This document shows positions 43,142 to 53,732 of a DNA stretch of 64,000 bases, piece after piece. The notes beneath the pieces are model-generated. The model saw only the letters and a program-made list of their open reading frames with translations. It was not told where the DNA came from and made no database searches. Position 1 is the stretch's first letter. Each line of letters starts with the position of its first letter. The stretch is taken from positions 1 to 64,000 of the forward strand of contig CAJWPE010000001.1 in NCBI GenBank assembly GCA_913045625.1, written 5' to 3'. Source of the DNA: an uncultured Chloroflexota bacterium. Its GTDB lineage: Bacteria > Chloroflexota > Dehalococcoidia > Lucifugimonadales > UBA826. The position numbers and the translations under genes are program-made.

Positions 43142-44182
43142 CTATAAATTTTCTATAACTACTTGATCTACACTAGTTTTTTCAGCAACTTTACCAACAA
43201 CCATTGAACTTGGAATATATTTTAGAACAAGATCAGTATTTTCAGGATTGACAGATAAAACCATTCCCAAACCCATATTAAAAACATGGTACATTTCAAT
43301 AGATTCAACTTGACCTTGATTTTGAATCAAATTAAAAATTTGCTGCACGTTCCATGATTTCGAATCAAAAATTGCCATCATATTTTCTGGAAGAATTCTT
43401 GGAACATTTTCAAATAATCCTCCTCCTGTAATATGCGCTATCCCGTTTACTAATTCATAAACTGGCCTAAGTGTTTTGTAGTAAGAAATATGAGGTTTCA
43501 ATAACTCTTTCCCCAAAGAGTTTTCAATGCCATCAAATTGTTGAAAAAGTGGTGAGGTATCCTCTTCTAATTTAAATATGTGCCGTACCAAAGAATAACC
43601 ATTTGTATGCAAGCCATTAGAAGGAATTCCGATTAAATCATCATTTACTTGAATATTTTGATGGGGATTTAACATTTTGGATGCTTCTACAGCCCCTACA
43701 ACAAAACCTGAAATATCAAATTTTCCTGCTTGAAAAACTCCAGGCATTTCGGATGTTTCTCCACCTATCAAAGCACAATTAGAATCTTCACACATCTGAG
43801 AAATACCTTTCACAATCGTGACAACAATCTCTGGATCCATTACTGATGTTGCTATGTAATCCAAAAAAAATAACGGATCTGCTCCTACAACAATTAAATC
43901 ATTTATACATGCATTGACCAAATCAATACCTATGTTTGAATAATCATTAAACATCCCTGCTACACTTAATTTAGTCCCTACAGGATCCGTACTTGACACA
44001 AGAATTGGTTGATCATATCCAGAAATTTTATATAAAGCCCCAAAACCTCCAACACCTCCAATTACATTGCTGTCATATGTATTTTGAGCAATAGATTTAA
44101 TTTGGTCTTTAACTTTTTCAGAATTATCTAAATTAACTCCAGATGAAGTATAAATTTTTGAAATGTTTTTATGTGTAGGCAC
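43142..44182 (-). CDS. purM: Phosphoribosylformylglycinamidine cyclo-ligase
   Basis: STDPVGTKLSVAG; GETSEMPGVF; HITGGGLFENVPRI. Confidence 0.96.
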   Translation of the reverse strand: MPTHKNISKIYTSSGVNLDNSEKVKDQIKSIAQNTYDSNVIGGVGGFGALYKISGYDQPILVSSTDPVGTKLSVAGMFNDYSNIGIDLVNACINDLIVVGADPLFFLDYIATSVMDPEIVVTIVKGISQMCEDSNCALIGGETSEMPGVFQAGKFDISGFVVGAVEASKMLNPHQNIQVNDDLIGIPSNGLHTNGYSLVRHIFKLEEDTSPLFQQFDGIENSLGKELLKPHISYYKTLRPVYELVNGIAHITGGGLFENVPRILPENMMAIFDSKSWNVQQIFNLIQNQGQVESIEMYHVFNMGLGMVLSVNPENTDLVLKYIPSSMVVGKVAEKTSVDQVVIENL

Positions 44183-44184
44183 AA

Positions 44185-44832
44185 TTAAAAAACCCCATTT
44201 TGCTTTGACACTAAATCCAAATCAATTTCTTTTTTACAAATTTTTTTTAAAGTTTCGATCCAAAACTTACGCTCTGTAATCTGAATTCGATTCTTTAAAG
44301 AAGTAATATCATCAGTAGGATAAACCTCTACAGTTTTTTGAGCTATCTTAGGCCCATTATCATAAGATTCATCAACTAAATGAAGCGTAATTCCACTGAT
44401 CTTCTCATTATTGTCAAGAACAGCTTTATGAACTAAATCACCAAACATTCCTTTACCGCTATATAAAGGTAATAAAGAGGGATGGCTATTAATAATTCTG
44501 TTTTTATAGTGTCTCAAAAGTAGCGGACCGATCTTTTTCATATAACCTGCTAAAAGGATTAAATTAACTTGATTAGAAAGCATGGTTTCAGTGATCACAG
44601 AATCTAATTCATATTCATTAGAATGGGTAATAGCGCTCAAATGAACAGCTAAAACATTAGAATGCTGAGCTCTTTTCAATGCACCTGAATCAGAATTATT
44701 ACTAATCACAACATTAACTGACGCATCTATAAACTGTTGATCACAGGCGTCTAATATTACTTGCAAATTAGTTCCTTCATGGGAAGCTAGAACACCTAAA
44801 TTTAATGTGACGTTATTCATCAGAATCATCAA
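44185..44832 (-). CDS. purN: Phosphoribosylglycinamide formyltransferase (true start may be 44829 or 44820)
   Basis: LGVLASHEGTNLQ; ILLAGYMKKIGPLLL; NSHPSLLPLYSG. Confidence 0.94.
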   Translation of the reverse strand: MMILMNNVTLNLGVLASHEGTNLQVILDACDQQFIDASVNVVISNNSDSGALKRAQHSNVLAVHLSAITHSNEYELDSVITETMLSNQVNLILLAGYMKKIGPLLLRHYKNRIINSHPSLLPLYSGKGMFGDLVHKAVLDNNEKISGITLHLVDESYDNGPKIAQKTVEVYPTDDITSLKNRIQITERKFWIETLKKICKKEIDLDLVSKQNGVF

Positions 44833-44838
44833 TCTCCT

Positions 44839-46227
44839 TCATGATTCTAAAACTAATTTGTCCATTTCAAGTTGGATAGGAATAGGATAATTTCCAGTAA
44901 AACATCCCATACAATATTGGTTTCTTTCACCAGAAATAGATTTTAATAATCCATCATTACTCAAAAAACCTAATGAATCAACTTTCAAATGATCAGTAAT
45001 TTCATCTACTGTCATGTTGCTAGCTATTAATTCAGATTTTTTTGCCATATCAACCCCAAAATGACAAGGAGAAATAATAGGGGGGGCACAAATCCTCAAA
45101 TGTATTTCTTTAGCTCCACCTTTCCTTAACAAATCAACAATGTGAGGAGTTGTGGTTCCACGAACAATACTGTCATCAACTACTATTACTTTTTTGTCCT
45201 TTAAGATTTGGGGCAGTAAGTTAAACTTTCGTCTTACCCCTAATTCTCTCAATCTTTGATCTGGCAGAATGAAAGTTCTACCTACATATCTGTTTTTTAC
45301 TAAACCTTCAGTAAACGGAATACCAGATTGTTGAGAATATCCAACAGCTGCAGCAGTTGCTGAATCTGGAACTCCTATTACAACATCAGCATCTACCGGA
45401 AACTCTTTAGCTAGCTGAGCACCCATATTCATTCGAGATGTATAAACTAAATCCCCGTTTAAAAGAGAATCTGGTCTTGCAAAATAAATCTGCTCAAAAA
45501 TACAATTTCCTAAAACTTGAGTAGACTTAGGTTTTTGATAGATAGAACTTAAACCATCTTGATTAATGAGTACAGCCTCTCCGGGCAATACCTCACGATA
45601 AAATTCTGCACCTAAATGGTCTAGTGCACATGATTCTGAAGCAATTACCCACCCCTCATCTAAAATACCAATACATAGTGGCCGCACTCCTAACGGATCA
45701 CGTACTCCAATAATTTCGTCCTTAGTCAAAATCCCAAGAGAATATGCTCCATTCAATTTTCTCATTAAATATGCAATTCTTTCCGACCAGGAAGAAGCAG
45801 GGGCATTAGAAATCAAGTGAGCAATAATTTCAGAATCAGCAGACGATTGAAAATTTACACCTAGATCGACTAATTCATCGCGTAACTCGACAGAATTGAT
45901 GAGATTTCCATTGTGACCCAAGGCCAATTCAACTGAATCACTTTTCGAAATAAAAGGTTGAGCGTTTTTTATATTACTAGAACCAGTTGTAGAGTAACGA
46001 GTATGACCCAGAGCCATATGACCATTTAATTCAGAAAAGTCTTTTTCTTGAAAGGCTTGAGTGACTAATCCCATTTGAGTTTTTACTTGAATATTATATC
46101 CAGAACTTGTTGCAATACCTGCACTTTCTTGCCCTCTATGTTGAAGTGCATGAATTCCAAAAAAAGCAGCCCTAGAGGCTTGCTCACCTGGTGAGTAGAC
46201 AGCTACAACTCCACAAGCTTCTTTCAT
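44839..46227 (-). CDS. purF: Amidophosphoribosyltransferase
   Basis: ACGVVAVYSPGEQASRAAFFGIHALQHRGQESAGIAT; VVDDSIVRGTT; YCMGCFTG. Confidence 0.97.
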   Translation of the reverse strand: MKEACGVVAVYSPGEQASRAAFFGIHALQHRGQESAGIATSSGYNIQVKTQMGLVTQAFQEKDFSELNGHMALGHTRYSTTGSSNIKNAQPFISKSDSVELALGHNGNLINSVELRDELVDLGVNFQSSADSEIIAHLISNAPASSWSERIAYLMRKLNGAYSLGILTKDEIIGVRDPLGVRPLCIGILDEGWVIASESCALDHLGAEFYREVLPGEAVLINQDGLSSIYQKPKSTQVLGNCIFEQIYFARPDSLLNGDLVYTSRMNMGAQLAKEFPVDADVVIGVPDSATAAAVGYSQQSGIPFTEGLVKNRYVGRTFILPDQRLRELGVRRKFNLLPQILKDKKVIVVDDSIVRGTTTPHIVDLLRKGGAKEIHLRICAPPIISPCHFGVDMAKKSELIASNMTVDEITDHLKVDSLGFLSNDGLLKSISGERNQYCMGCFTGNYPIPIQLEMDKLVLES

Positions 46228-46256
46228 TTAATTTTCCAAAATATTACGTTTCAAAT

Positions 46257-46490
46257 TTATCCACCCATAAATAAATCTAAAATATTTCCAACTCCACTTG
46301 TCCGTCTTTTGAAAAATTCAGTGTATCCACAATTATCACATGTGATATGAGAAAATTTTTGATTTTGTATATCTAAAAACCGAGAAAGCCCAGAACCAGT
46401 TGTACGGATTTCACCAGTCTCATAGGACTTGTTTGTACATTTAGGACAGGAAAATTTAGTAATATTCTCGGGTTCATGATTAGAATTCAT
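46257..46490 (-). CDS. Zn-ribbon (nucleic-acid-binding type) small protein
   Basis: FSCPKCTNKSYETGEIRTTGSGLSRFLDIQNQKFSHITCDNCGYTEFFKR. Confidence 0.82.
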   Translation of the reverse strand: MNSNHEPENITKFSCPKCTNKSYETGEIRTTGSGLSRFLDIQNQKFSHITCDNCGYTEFFKRRTSGVGNILDLFMGG

Positions 46491-46598
46491 AATTTCCCAC
46501 CTATAAAATCAAATATTAAGTGTTTACTGCTCGAAGTAGATAGTATCAGACAAATCACGAAAAAAACGGCACAAATTATGAATTTTTTTTCAATCAAA

Positions 46599-48101
46599 CT
46601 ATTCCACTATTGGTTGAGCAATTATCCACAAGCTTATCGCAGTATAAAAAACCATAAGAAACAACATTGGGATTTGAGTTTTAATAACTAATTTATTAGA
46701 TGAAATATCTCTACTTGCTATTTTATGTGATACATAAACGGAAATAATGTGCCCAACCACTAACGAAACTACTGAAAGAATCCATACAAATCTAGCGTTA
46801 ATTATAGAAAAATTAGGCACGTAATTTTTTGTTCCAAATAAATTCCAGTCAAACCCAAATGGATCTGAAATTAACGGAATAATATTTTGACCAGTAATTA
46901 TTAAAAAGGAAAAATAGTGCGAAAGATTATATGCCAATGCTATGGGAACTAAAGAGAAAACAAAAGTTTTTGAAACCTGTTCAGTAGAAATTAAACCTTT
47001 TGAAATTTTGGATGTCCACGAACAAATTGATACATAAATGACTGAAAAAAATAATGGGAAAAAAACACTTCCCAATGAGGTTATAACAGATGAATTATTT
47101 AGATTTAATGGATTTACCAGTGGCCAAATTATATTTTGAATTTCTATCCAAACAGGAGTCTCAGCAAAACCATCAAAAGTTACTGTGGCAAGAGCGGTAA
47201 TATGAAAAAACATTACCGAAGTCTTTATTTTCTCTCCTGAAGTCAGGCCCACAAAGAAAAATCTAATATTCAGTTTTCTATATTTTGGTTCAGATTTTTC
47301 CCAACATTCTAAACATCCAATACATCTTGATTGTATTAAACAATCAGAAGAACATTTAGAACAATTTGAAATTTCAGATTCTATTTCAGTGGGTGAAAAT
47401 CTAGAAAAAAGCCCAAACAATATATGAAAAGGATCAGCATTATTTAACCAAACGTGTTTTCCAAATAAAAGCATTCCAGTAAAAGTGTAAAAAGTATAAA
47501 TTATGAGAAATATTGACAAGTGAAATGGCTGAGAAGCACCAGAATAAACATTTTCTATCCAGGCAAATATTAAAAACAAAATTAATGCCGGCCAAGATTC
47601 AATTTTTTGGTTCCATTTCAAGATAGGGTCTGATGATTTTCGTCGATCTAAAAGTGTGAATAATATCAACCAAGGATTTGTAAAAAGCCAAATATTTCCC
47701 AATAATGCTACTAAATAGCCAATACCTACCCACCAAATAATCCAAATAAAAGTTGGGGAGAAATTATCTAAAGGTTCTTGTGTACCTACAAATCCTGTGA
47801 ATATACATAAGATAAGAAGTGCAACAGAAATAACCCCGAATAAAAAACTGAAGAACTTTAAAACTATTTTCACATATCTGAATGAAAATAAATTTAATGT
47901 CCAATATTTTTGATCATTTAAAGATTGTGAAAAAAACCACCCAATAATTAAAAAAGATACGGCAACTGTCGCAGCTGCACCTATCATAAAATAAGATAGA
48001 GGAAGAGGAAGGTCATATCTTTCTCCAAATCCATGAGCACTAACTGGATATGAGGAAATAATTAAAATAAATATAACAAATAACGCTGAAATAAATTTCA
48101 A
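46599..48101 (-). CDS. Polytopic membrane protein with AHGFGERYDLPLPL N-terminus and a six-Cys cluster
   Basis: Signal peptide, many TM segments, CSKCSSDCLIQSRCIGCLEC. Confidence 0.8.
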   Translation of the reverse strand: MKFISALFVIFILIISSYPVSAHGFGERYDLPLPLSYFMIGAAATVAVSFLIIGWFFSQSLNDQKYWTLNLFSFRYVKIVLKFFSFLFGVISVALLILCIFTGFVGTQEPLDNFSPTFIWIIWWVGIGYLVALLGNIWLFTNPWLILFTLLDRRKSSDPILKWNQKIESWPALILFLIFAWIENVYSGASQPFHLSIFLIIYTFYTFTGMLLFGKHVWLNNADPFHILFGLFSRFSPTEIESEISNCSKCSSDCLIQSRCIGCLECWEKSEPKYRKLNIRFFFVGLTSGEKIKTSVMFFHITALATVTFDGFAETPVWIEIQNIIWPLVNPLNLNNSSVITSLGSVFFPLFFSVIYVSICSWTSKISKGLISTEQVSKTFVFSLVPIALAYNLSHYFSFLIITGQNIIPLISDPFGFDWNLFGTKNYVPNFSIINARFVWILSVVSLVVGHIISVYVSHKIASRDISSNKLVIKTQIPMLFLMVFYTAISLWIIAQPIVE

Positions 48102-48110
48102 ACTATTTTC

Positions 48111-48866
48111 CTAAGGATAAACCTCAATTCTAAACAATTTCGTCTCATCACTATGATTTTCAGAAGTTTTTGAATCATTAGGAGGAGATCCGCTAGTTAT
48201 TCTAGATTTCCTATTTAATTCATTCTGCCATGTGATTTCCATTCCTGGAGTAGCGTAAACAACGTTTGGATCAAAAACTAAAGTTTGAGTAGTTTCGTTT
48301 TCAGTAATTAAAATTGTAATTTCATCAATATATTGATTCTTATCAGAAACTTCTATCATAGCTACAGTCTGATGTTCCATATGATCATGATACATAATCG
48401 ACTTTTCTAAAAAATCATCAGGAATTTTATATGAATAAGAATCACCTGGTAATAGTGTATTTGATTCGAATAATTCCCCATGACCAGAGTGACCAGAGTG
48501 ACCAGAGTGACCAGAGTGACCAGAGTGGGCACTAGTATGAGCAGTCACGTTATATCGTCCAGTAGCAATTGCTTTAAATTCCATAATGGAAGCTTGATTA
48601 GGTTTTAGCAGTTTTTTAATGTCATAACCATGTAGGTGTATTTCAATTTCTTCATTAGAATTGAACAATAACTTTACCTGATCGTATTGTTTTAAAGTAA
48701 TCACGTTGATTCCGTTAGAAATTTTGCCATTTTCGATTTGTATAGTAGTTTCTTTTATGTTTGGAATTTCAGATTTACTTTGATTTGTATCAGTATCTGT
48801 ACCCGAACAAGCTGCTACAAAAATCAAAGTAAATATAGAAACAATATAATTTAACGGTTGATTCAT
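48111..48866 (-). CDS. His-rich lipoprotein, cupredoxin-like
   Basis: Lipobox FVAAC; (HSG)n tract; YHDHMEHQ; ITWQNE C-terminal region. Confidence 0.75.
   Translation of the reverse strand: MNQPLNYIVSIFTLIFVAACSGTDTDTNQSKSEIPNIKETTIQIENGKISNGINVITLKQYDQVKLLFNSNEEIEIHLHGYDIKKLLKPNQASIMEFKAIATGRYNVTAHTSAHSGHSGHSGHSGHSGHGELFESNTLLPGDSYSYKIPDDFLEKSIMYHDHMEHQTVAMIEVSDKNQYIDEITILITENETTQTLVFDPNVVYATPGMEITWQNELNRKSRITSGSPPNDSKTSENHSDETKLFRIEVYP
48481..48525. repeat. In-frame tandem repeat, 5 x TGACCAGAG (His-Ser-Gly on the minus strand)
   Basis: Five identical 9-bp units read directly. Confidence 0.97.
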
Positions 48867-49405
48867 TTATTCTTCCTAAAAATAATGTTAAAAATATATC
48901 TTAAAATTATAACTCCTAAAAATGCCAAAAGTCCCAATGTTAAAAAAGAATTCAATGGGTTAGGAGATACTACATCTATCTCAAATACAGTTGAAAAATT
49001 ATGTGAATCTAATTGATTTTCATTTACTTCTACATCAATTAATAAAAACCACTTTCCCTCCGAATCTAAAGAAATGTCTACCTCATAATATTCTGGATCA
49101 AACAAAGTATTATTCATTTCAGATTTGAAAATTTGAGCAGAGTCCATATTTTCGATTGAAGGTGATAAATAAACTTTCAAATTTTGGAATTTTTCTTGTG
49201 ATTCTTGTTTTCTTACATATAAAGCAAAATGATTTAAACCTTTAACAGGTTGATCAGGAATAGAACCAATGCCTATTACAAAATTACCAACTTGATTTTC
49301 TTGGTAATTTTTTACTGACCCATTTGCTTCTATAGTAGTGGATAAGGAAAACAATAAAAATCCACAAATGAAAATAAAAAAAATTATTGTTTTTGAAGTT
49401 ATCAA
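48863..49405 (-). CDS. Secreted/anchored protein, possibly YtkA/CopC-like beta-sandwich with C-terminal TM
   Basis: N-terminal signal, NFVIGIGSIPDQPVKGLNHFALYVRK, C-terminal TM plus basic tail; overlaps the next gene by 4 nt. Confidence 0.65.
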   Translation of the reverse strand: MITSKTIIFFIFICGFLLFSLSTTIEANGSVKNYQENQVGNFVIGIGSIPDQPVKGLNHFALYVRKQESQEKFQNLKVYLSPSIENMDSAQIFKSEMNNTLFDPEYYEVDISLDSEGKWFLLIDVEVNENQLDSHNFSTVFEIDVVSPNPLNSFLTLGLLAFLGVIILRYIFNIIFRKNK

Positions 49406-49408
49406 TTT

Positions 49409-50617
49409 TTAGATATTTAGTGCTTGTGCAACTGTTTCCATATCTTTATCACCCCTGCCAGACATTCCTAATAAAATGACATCATTTTGAGATAAAGTCG
49501 GAGCTAATTCAGACACATAATAAACTGCATGTGCAGGCTCCAAAGCAGGAATAATACCTTCTGTTTCACATATTAATTCAAACCCCTTTAGGGCTTCTGA
49601 ATCGCTTACACTAACATATTGGGCTCTTTCAATATCTTTTAACCAACTATGCTCAGGACCAACTCCTGGATAATCAAGACCTGCAGAAATACTATGTGTT
49701 TCGATAATCTGGCCGTCATCATTCTGTATTAAATATGACATACTTCCATGTAAAACACCTACTTTTCCAGCTGAAATAGTAGAAGAATGCTTTCCGGTTT
49801 TTATGCCTTCACCTCCAGCTTCAACACCAATCAATTGAACTTTTTCATCAGAAATAAAATCATAAAACAAACCAATAGCGTTACTTCCTCCACCAACACA
49901 GGCAATTACATATTGAGGTAGTTTCCCTACTGCTTGTAAAATTTGAGCCCTAGATTCTTTTCCTATAATTCTCTGGAAATCTCTAACGATCATGGGATAA
50001 GGATGAGGACCAACAGCACTGCCAATTAAATAATGTGTACTTTGAACATTAGTAACCCAATCTCGAATTGCTTCGTTAATAGCATCTTTTAATGTTTTAC
50101 TGCCAGAATTCACTGAAACTACTTCAGCACCCAATAATTTCATTCTAGATACATTTAGTGCTTGTCTTCGAATATCTTCTTCACCCATATAAACTACACA
50201 TTCGAGACCTAATTTTGCACAAACAGTAGCAGTTGCCACACCGTGCTGACCTGCACCTGTTTCGGCAATTATCCTGTTTTTACCCATTTTTTTAGCTAAT
50301 AAACCTTGTCCAAGAGCATTATTAATCTTATGGGCACCAGTGTGAGCCAAATCTTCACGTTTCAAGTAAATTTGAGCGCCTGAAAGTTTGTCAGTTAAAT
50401 TTTGAGCAAAATATAATTCTGTAGGTCTACCAACAAATGTTTTTAATATCTCAGAAAGATTTGCTTGAAAATCAGCATCATGTTTTATTTTTTCATATTC
50501 TAATTCCAACTCATTCAGCGCTGGAATTAAAGTCTCAGGAACATATTGACCACCAAAGATTCCATATCTACCCTGAGAATCCGGAATTTTTGCAGAACCT
50601 ATTGAAAACTCATTCAT
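49409..50617 (-). CDS. trpB: Tryptophan synthase beta chain
   Basis: [42 protein letters not shown]. Confidence 0.97.
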   Translation of the reverse strand: MNEFSIGSAKIPDSQGRYGIFGGQYVPETLIPALNELELEYEKIKHDADFQANLSEILKTFVGRPTELYFAQNLTDKLSGAQIYLKREDLAHTGAHKINNALGQGLLAKKMGKNRIIAETGAGQHGVATATVCAKLGLECVVYMGEEDIRRQALNVSRMKLLGAEVVSVNSGSKTLKDAINEAIRDWVTNVQSTHYLIGSAVGPHPYPMIVRDFQRIIGKESRAQILQAVGKLPQYVIACVGGGSNAIGLFYDFISDEKVQLIGVEAGGEGIKTGKHSSTISAGKVGVLHGSMSYLIQNDDGQIIETHSISAGLDYPGVGPEHSWLKDIERAQYVSVSDSEALKGFELICETEGIIPALEPAHAVYYVSELAPTLSQNDVILLGMSGRGDKDMETVAQALNI

Positions 50618-50625
50618 TTTGATAA

Positions 50626-51444
50626 TCAGATTTTTCTAGCTACAATGTCTAACCAATTTCTTGGTACATGAGTAACATTAAGTTCTTTGTAAGTTTGTCT
50701 AACACCCTCTTGTAATACCTCACTAGCAGTATCTAAAGGTATTCCAGGCATGGTTCCTTCAATAAAATCTGAAAAAGCACAAATATCTAACCATCCTTCC
50801 ATAGGAACTTGAACAGTATCTATTTTTTGAATTTCGATTTTTAATCCGTGACGTATTAACAAATCAGAATAATCTTGAGGAGTTAGTTGTTTTCTTGATT
50901 CAACTTTAAGAGATTTTTCAGGTTTCAAGCCATATTCTTTTCTCAAAATTCTAAATGCTTTAAACATCCATTTTGAATAAAAAGACAGTGAATCTTCATG
51001 CTGTCCTCCCTCATAAAATGAAGTATTAAAAGCAAATTTTCCATTCTTAGATAAAGATTTAGAAATTTCACTCAAAACAATATCTTTATCGGGCAAATAA
51101 TGTATAGCATTACAAAAAACTACAGTGTCTACAGAGTCTTTGATAGATTCAGAAATGTTTTCTACTCCACTTTGAACATATTTTACAGCCCCATTAGAAA
51201 TATCTTTTAGTTCATCCATCGCAGTTTTAAGTGCTATTTGGGAATGATCAAGAGCTATAACTACTGTATTGGTAGTTCGATTTATTCTCTCTAAAATTAA
51301 CCTTGTCACACCGCCTGCACCACAGGCTAAATCTACAATTCTCAGGTCAGAAGCCACATCTGCCATATCAATTAATCGAGAATTTAGTTCTGCATAAAAA
51401 CTATTTTTAGAAAATGTAGAGAAGTTATAATCACTTGTAGTCAT
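50626..51444 (-). CDS. Class I SAM-dependent methyltransferase
   Basis: [24 protein letters not shown]. Confidence 0.87.
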   Translation of the reverse strand: MTTSDYNFSTFSKNSFYAELNSRLIDMADVASDLRIVDLACGAGGVTRLILERINRTTNTVVIALDHSQIALKTAMDELKDISNGAVKYVQSGVENISESIKDSVDTVVFCNAIHYLPDKDIVLSEISKSLSKNGKFAFNTSFYEGGQHEDSLSFYSKWMFKAFRILRKEYGLKPEKSLKVESRKQLTPQDYSDLLIRHGLKIEIQKIDTVQVPMEGWLDICAFSDFIEGTMPGIPLDTASEVLQEGVRQTYKELNVTHVPRNWLDIVARKI

Positions 51445-51509
51445 AAAATTGGATTTTCACTGTAAATTTTTAGTTGATTATACAGGGGTATGAATTATTT
51501 GTTAAATCA

Positions 51510-52976
51510 TCATTTCGACTTTGCAGAAACAAATTTAATGTTCGGCCCAAAAATGTTGAGACTAAAAGAAATTACTACAATTGCCGTAGCTAACATAAAA
51601 GCTCTAGAAATACCTTCAGTAAAAGCAAATCTAATTTCTGCGATTTTTTGAGGATCAGACACTGTTTCTAAAATTGATAAGTTTGGTTCAAGTCCCATGG
51701 AAGACATTGTTAACACAACGATTGAAGTTGCAACCGCTGTTCCAGTCAAATTGCCAGCTGTTCTCACCATACTAATTACAGAGGTCACGACTCCATATTT
51801 TTCTGAAGAAACAACACTAACTATAGAACTTTGATTTGGAGATTGAAAAATCCCATTCCCTGCTCCCGCTAAGAAATGAATTAATAAGACTGCAAATGGG
51901 GTTGAATCTACAGTCAAAGTTGTACTGATAAAAATGGCTAATCCCCAGCAAAACAAACCACAAAGCGTAGGCCATTTAGTACCATATTTATCTGATATTT
52001 TTCCGCTTAACGGACTAGTCAATGTCATCATTATAGGCATAGGGGAAGATAGCACTGCAGCTGTAAACGCAGATAAACCCATAACTTGAATTATATAAAA
52101 GGGCATCAAAAAGAATACAGAAGAACCAGCCATAAAAGTTAAAAAGCGACCTAGGGTTCCAACAAAAAAAACAGGGTTTCTAAATAATGAAAGATCAATC
52201 ATTGGAGAATCAAATACACGTTCTCTCCAAACAAACATAATTAAACAAAATACTGAAATCAAAAATCCCATTAAAACGGGAAAACTACCCCATCCAAGTG
52301 TATGAGAAAATGTCATAGAGAGTAAAAAAGATGCCAGGGTACCGGCAGAAAAAATAGCACCATACCAATCAAATTTTGAGTGAGACTTCAGTTTTACAGA
52401 AGAATTCTTTTTAAGTACAAATAAAGATAATAACAAGCCTCCACTCGATACAAAAACACTAGCCATATAGAGTGCACGCCAACCATACTCAGAAACCAAA
52501 TAACCACTTAATATTGTTCCCAACAAACCTCCCATACCGATGACAGAGAGATACAAACCCAAGGCAAGACCTCTTTCCGATTTTGGAAATGCTTCAACCA
52601 ATAAAGCCATTCCATTAGCCAAAATCATAGACACAGCAATTCCTTGAATTGCTCGGGCAATTAGTAGCATAGGAAAATTTGTAGAAATTGTAGCTACTAT
52701 CCCTCCAATTATAAAGACTACAAGACCTGAACAATAAACATATTTCCTACCAAAAATATCTGAAAATCTACCCATTGGTAAAAGTAAAGAACTAATACAC
52801 AATGTATATAGCAGGTACACCCATTGAACCGTAGGAATATCTGCATTAAATTCAGAAGACATGCTAGGCATAGCTATATTAGTACCTGTTTGATCTCCAA
52901 CTTGCACAAAAATCACTACAGCTATTGAAGAATATACCCACCATTTATATATATTTTGATTTTTAGAAAAATTCAA
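51510..52976 (-). CDS. MFS transporter, DHA2-like drug efflux family
   Basis: 14-TM-like profile; GRFSDIFGRKYVY; GNLTGTAVATSIVV. Confidence 0.9.
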   Translation of the reverse strand: MNFSKNQNIYKWWVYSSIAVVIFVQVGDQTGTNIAMPSMSSEFNADIPTVQWVYLLYTLCISSLLLPMGRFSDIFGRKYVYCSGLVVFIIGGIVATISTNFPMLLIARAIQGIAVSMILANGMALLVEAFPKSERGLALGLYLSVIGMGGLLGTILSGYLVSEYGWRALYMASVFVSSGGLLLSLFVLKKNSSVKLKSHSKFDWYGAIFSAGTLASFLLSMTFSHTLGWGSFPVLMGFLISVFCLIMFVWRERVFDSPMIDLSLFRNPVFFVGTLGRFLTFMAGSSVFFLMPFYIIQVMGLSAFTAAVLSSPMPIMMTLTSPLSGKISDKYGTKWPTLCGLFCWGLAIFISTTLTVDSTPFAVLLIHFLAGAGNGIFQSPNQSSIVSVVSSEKYGVVTSVISMVRTAGNLTGTAVATSIVVLTMSSMGLEPNLSILETVSDPQKIAEIRFAFTEGISRAFMLATAIVVISFSLNIFGPNIKFVSAKSK

Positions 52977-52984
52977 AATCAGAC

Positions 52985-53575
52985 CTAATTAAAATCAGAC
53001 ATAGCTTTAACAATGCCATGTTCAATAACAGTTTCAATAATTTGATTGCCACAGGAAATTGAAGAAATTATTTTTTCTTTTTCTTCTAAATTTGGTTCGC
53101 CCAAAACATAATTGATTTGATCTTCAGAATTATCTGGTGAACCAACGCCTATTCTAATTCTAGCAAAATCCTCAGATTGAATTGATGAAATTATTGATCT
53201 AATACCGTTATGACCACCTGCACTACCTGAGGCTCTCAGTCGAAGTTTACCTACTGGAAGATGAATATCATCATATACAACCAATAATTCAGAAAATTGA
53301 ATAGAAAATCTGTTCAAAAGATACTGTGCTGGAATCCCACTTTCATTAATAAAAGTTCTAGATTTAGCTAGAATAATTGGTTTTTCATTAATTTCCCCAA
53401 AAGCTATTTGTATTGATTTATTGGTTCGTTTAAAGGCAACAGAAAGCTTTTCAGACAATAAATCTAAAAACCAAAATCCTGCATTATGACGAGTGTGAGC
53501 ATATTTTTGACCAGGATTTCCAATACCTAAAACCACTAATGTAGGATTTTCAACAAATTTTTTTTTCGTGAACAT
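52985..53575 (-). CDS. pth: Peptidyl-tRNA hydrolase
   Basis: LGIGNPGQKYAHTRHNAGFWFLD; VVYDDIHLPVGKLRLR; GGHNGIRSI. Confidence 0.97.
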   Translation of the reverse strand: MFTKKKFVENPTLVVLGIGNPGQKYAHTRHNAGFWFLDLLSEKLSVAFKRTNKSIQIAFGEINEKPIILAKSRTFINESGIPAQYLLNRFSIQFSELLVVYDDIHLPVGKLRLRASGSAGGHNGIRSIISSIQSEDFARIRIGVGSPDNSEDQINYVLGEPNLEEKEKIISSISCGNQIIETVIEHGIVKAMSDFN

Positions 53576-53732
53576 TTTATGAAATTATAAAATGGACATA
53601 ATTAATTGCAACCTATAATTATTCACCAAATATTTGAAATAACTACTAATCCTGCAGATGGGTTGTAAATAGGATGTGGTTTGATTAAATAAAATCAGGT
53701 AAATATCAATAGTTGATTGACTAAAAATCTAC

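Noticed and set aside
46622-46630. Perfect DnaA box TTATCCACA
   Set aside because: Isolated occurrence at the 3' end of a coding sequence; no cluster
46476-46691. 71-aa plus-strand ORF
   Set aside because: Overlaps the 3' end of the 46599 gene and the Zn-ribbon start on the opposite strand; no SD or domain
48481-48525. Possible CRISPR-like array
   Set aside because: 9-bp contiguous units with no spacers, in frame within a CDS
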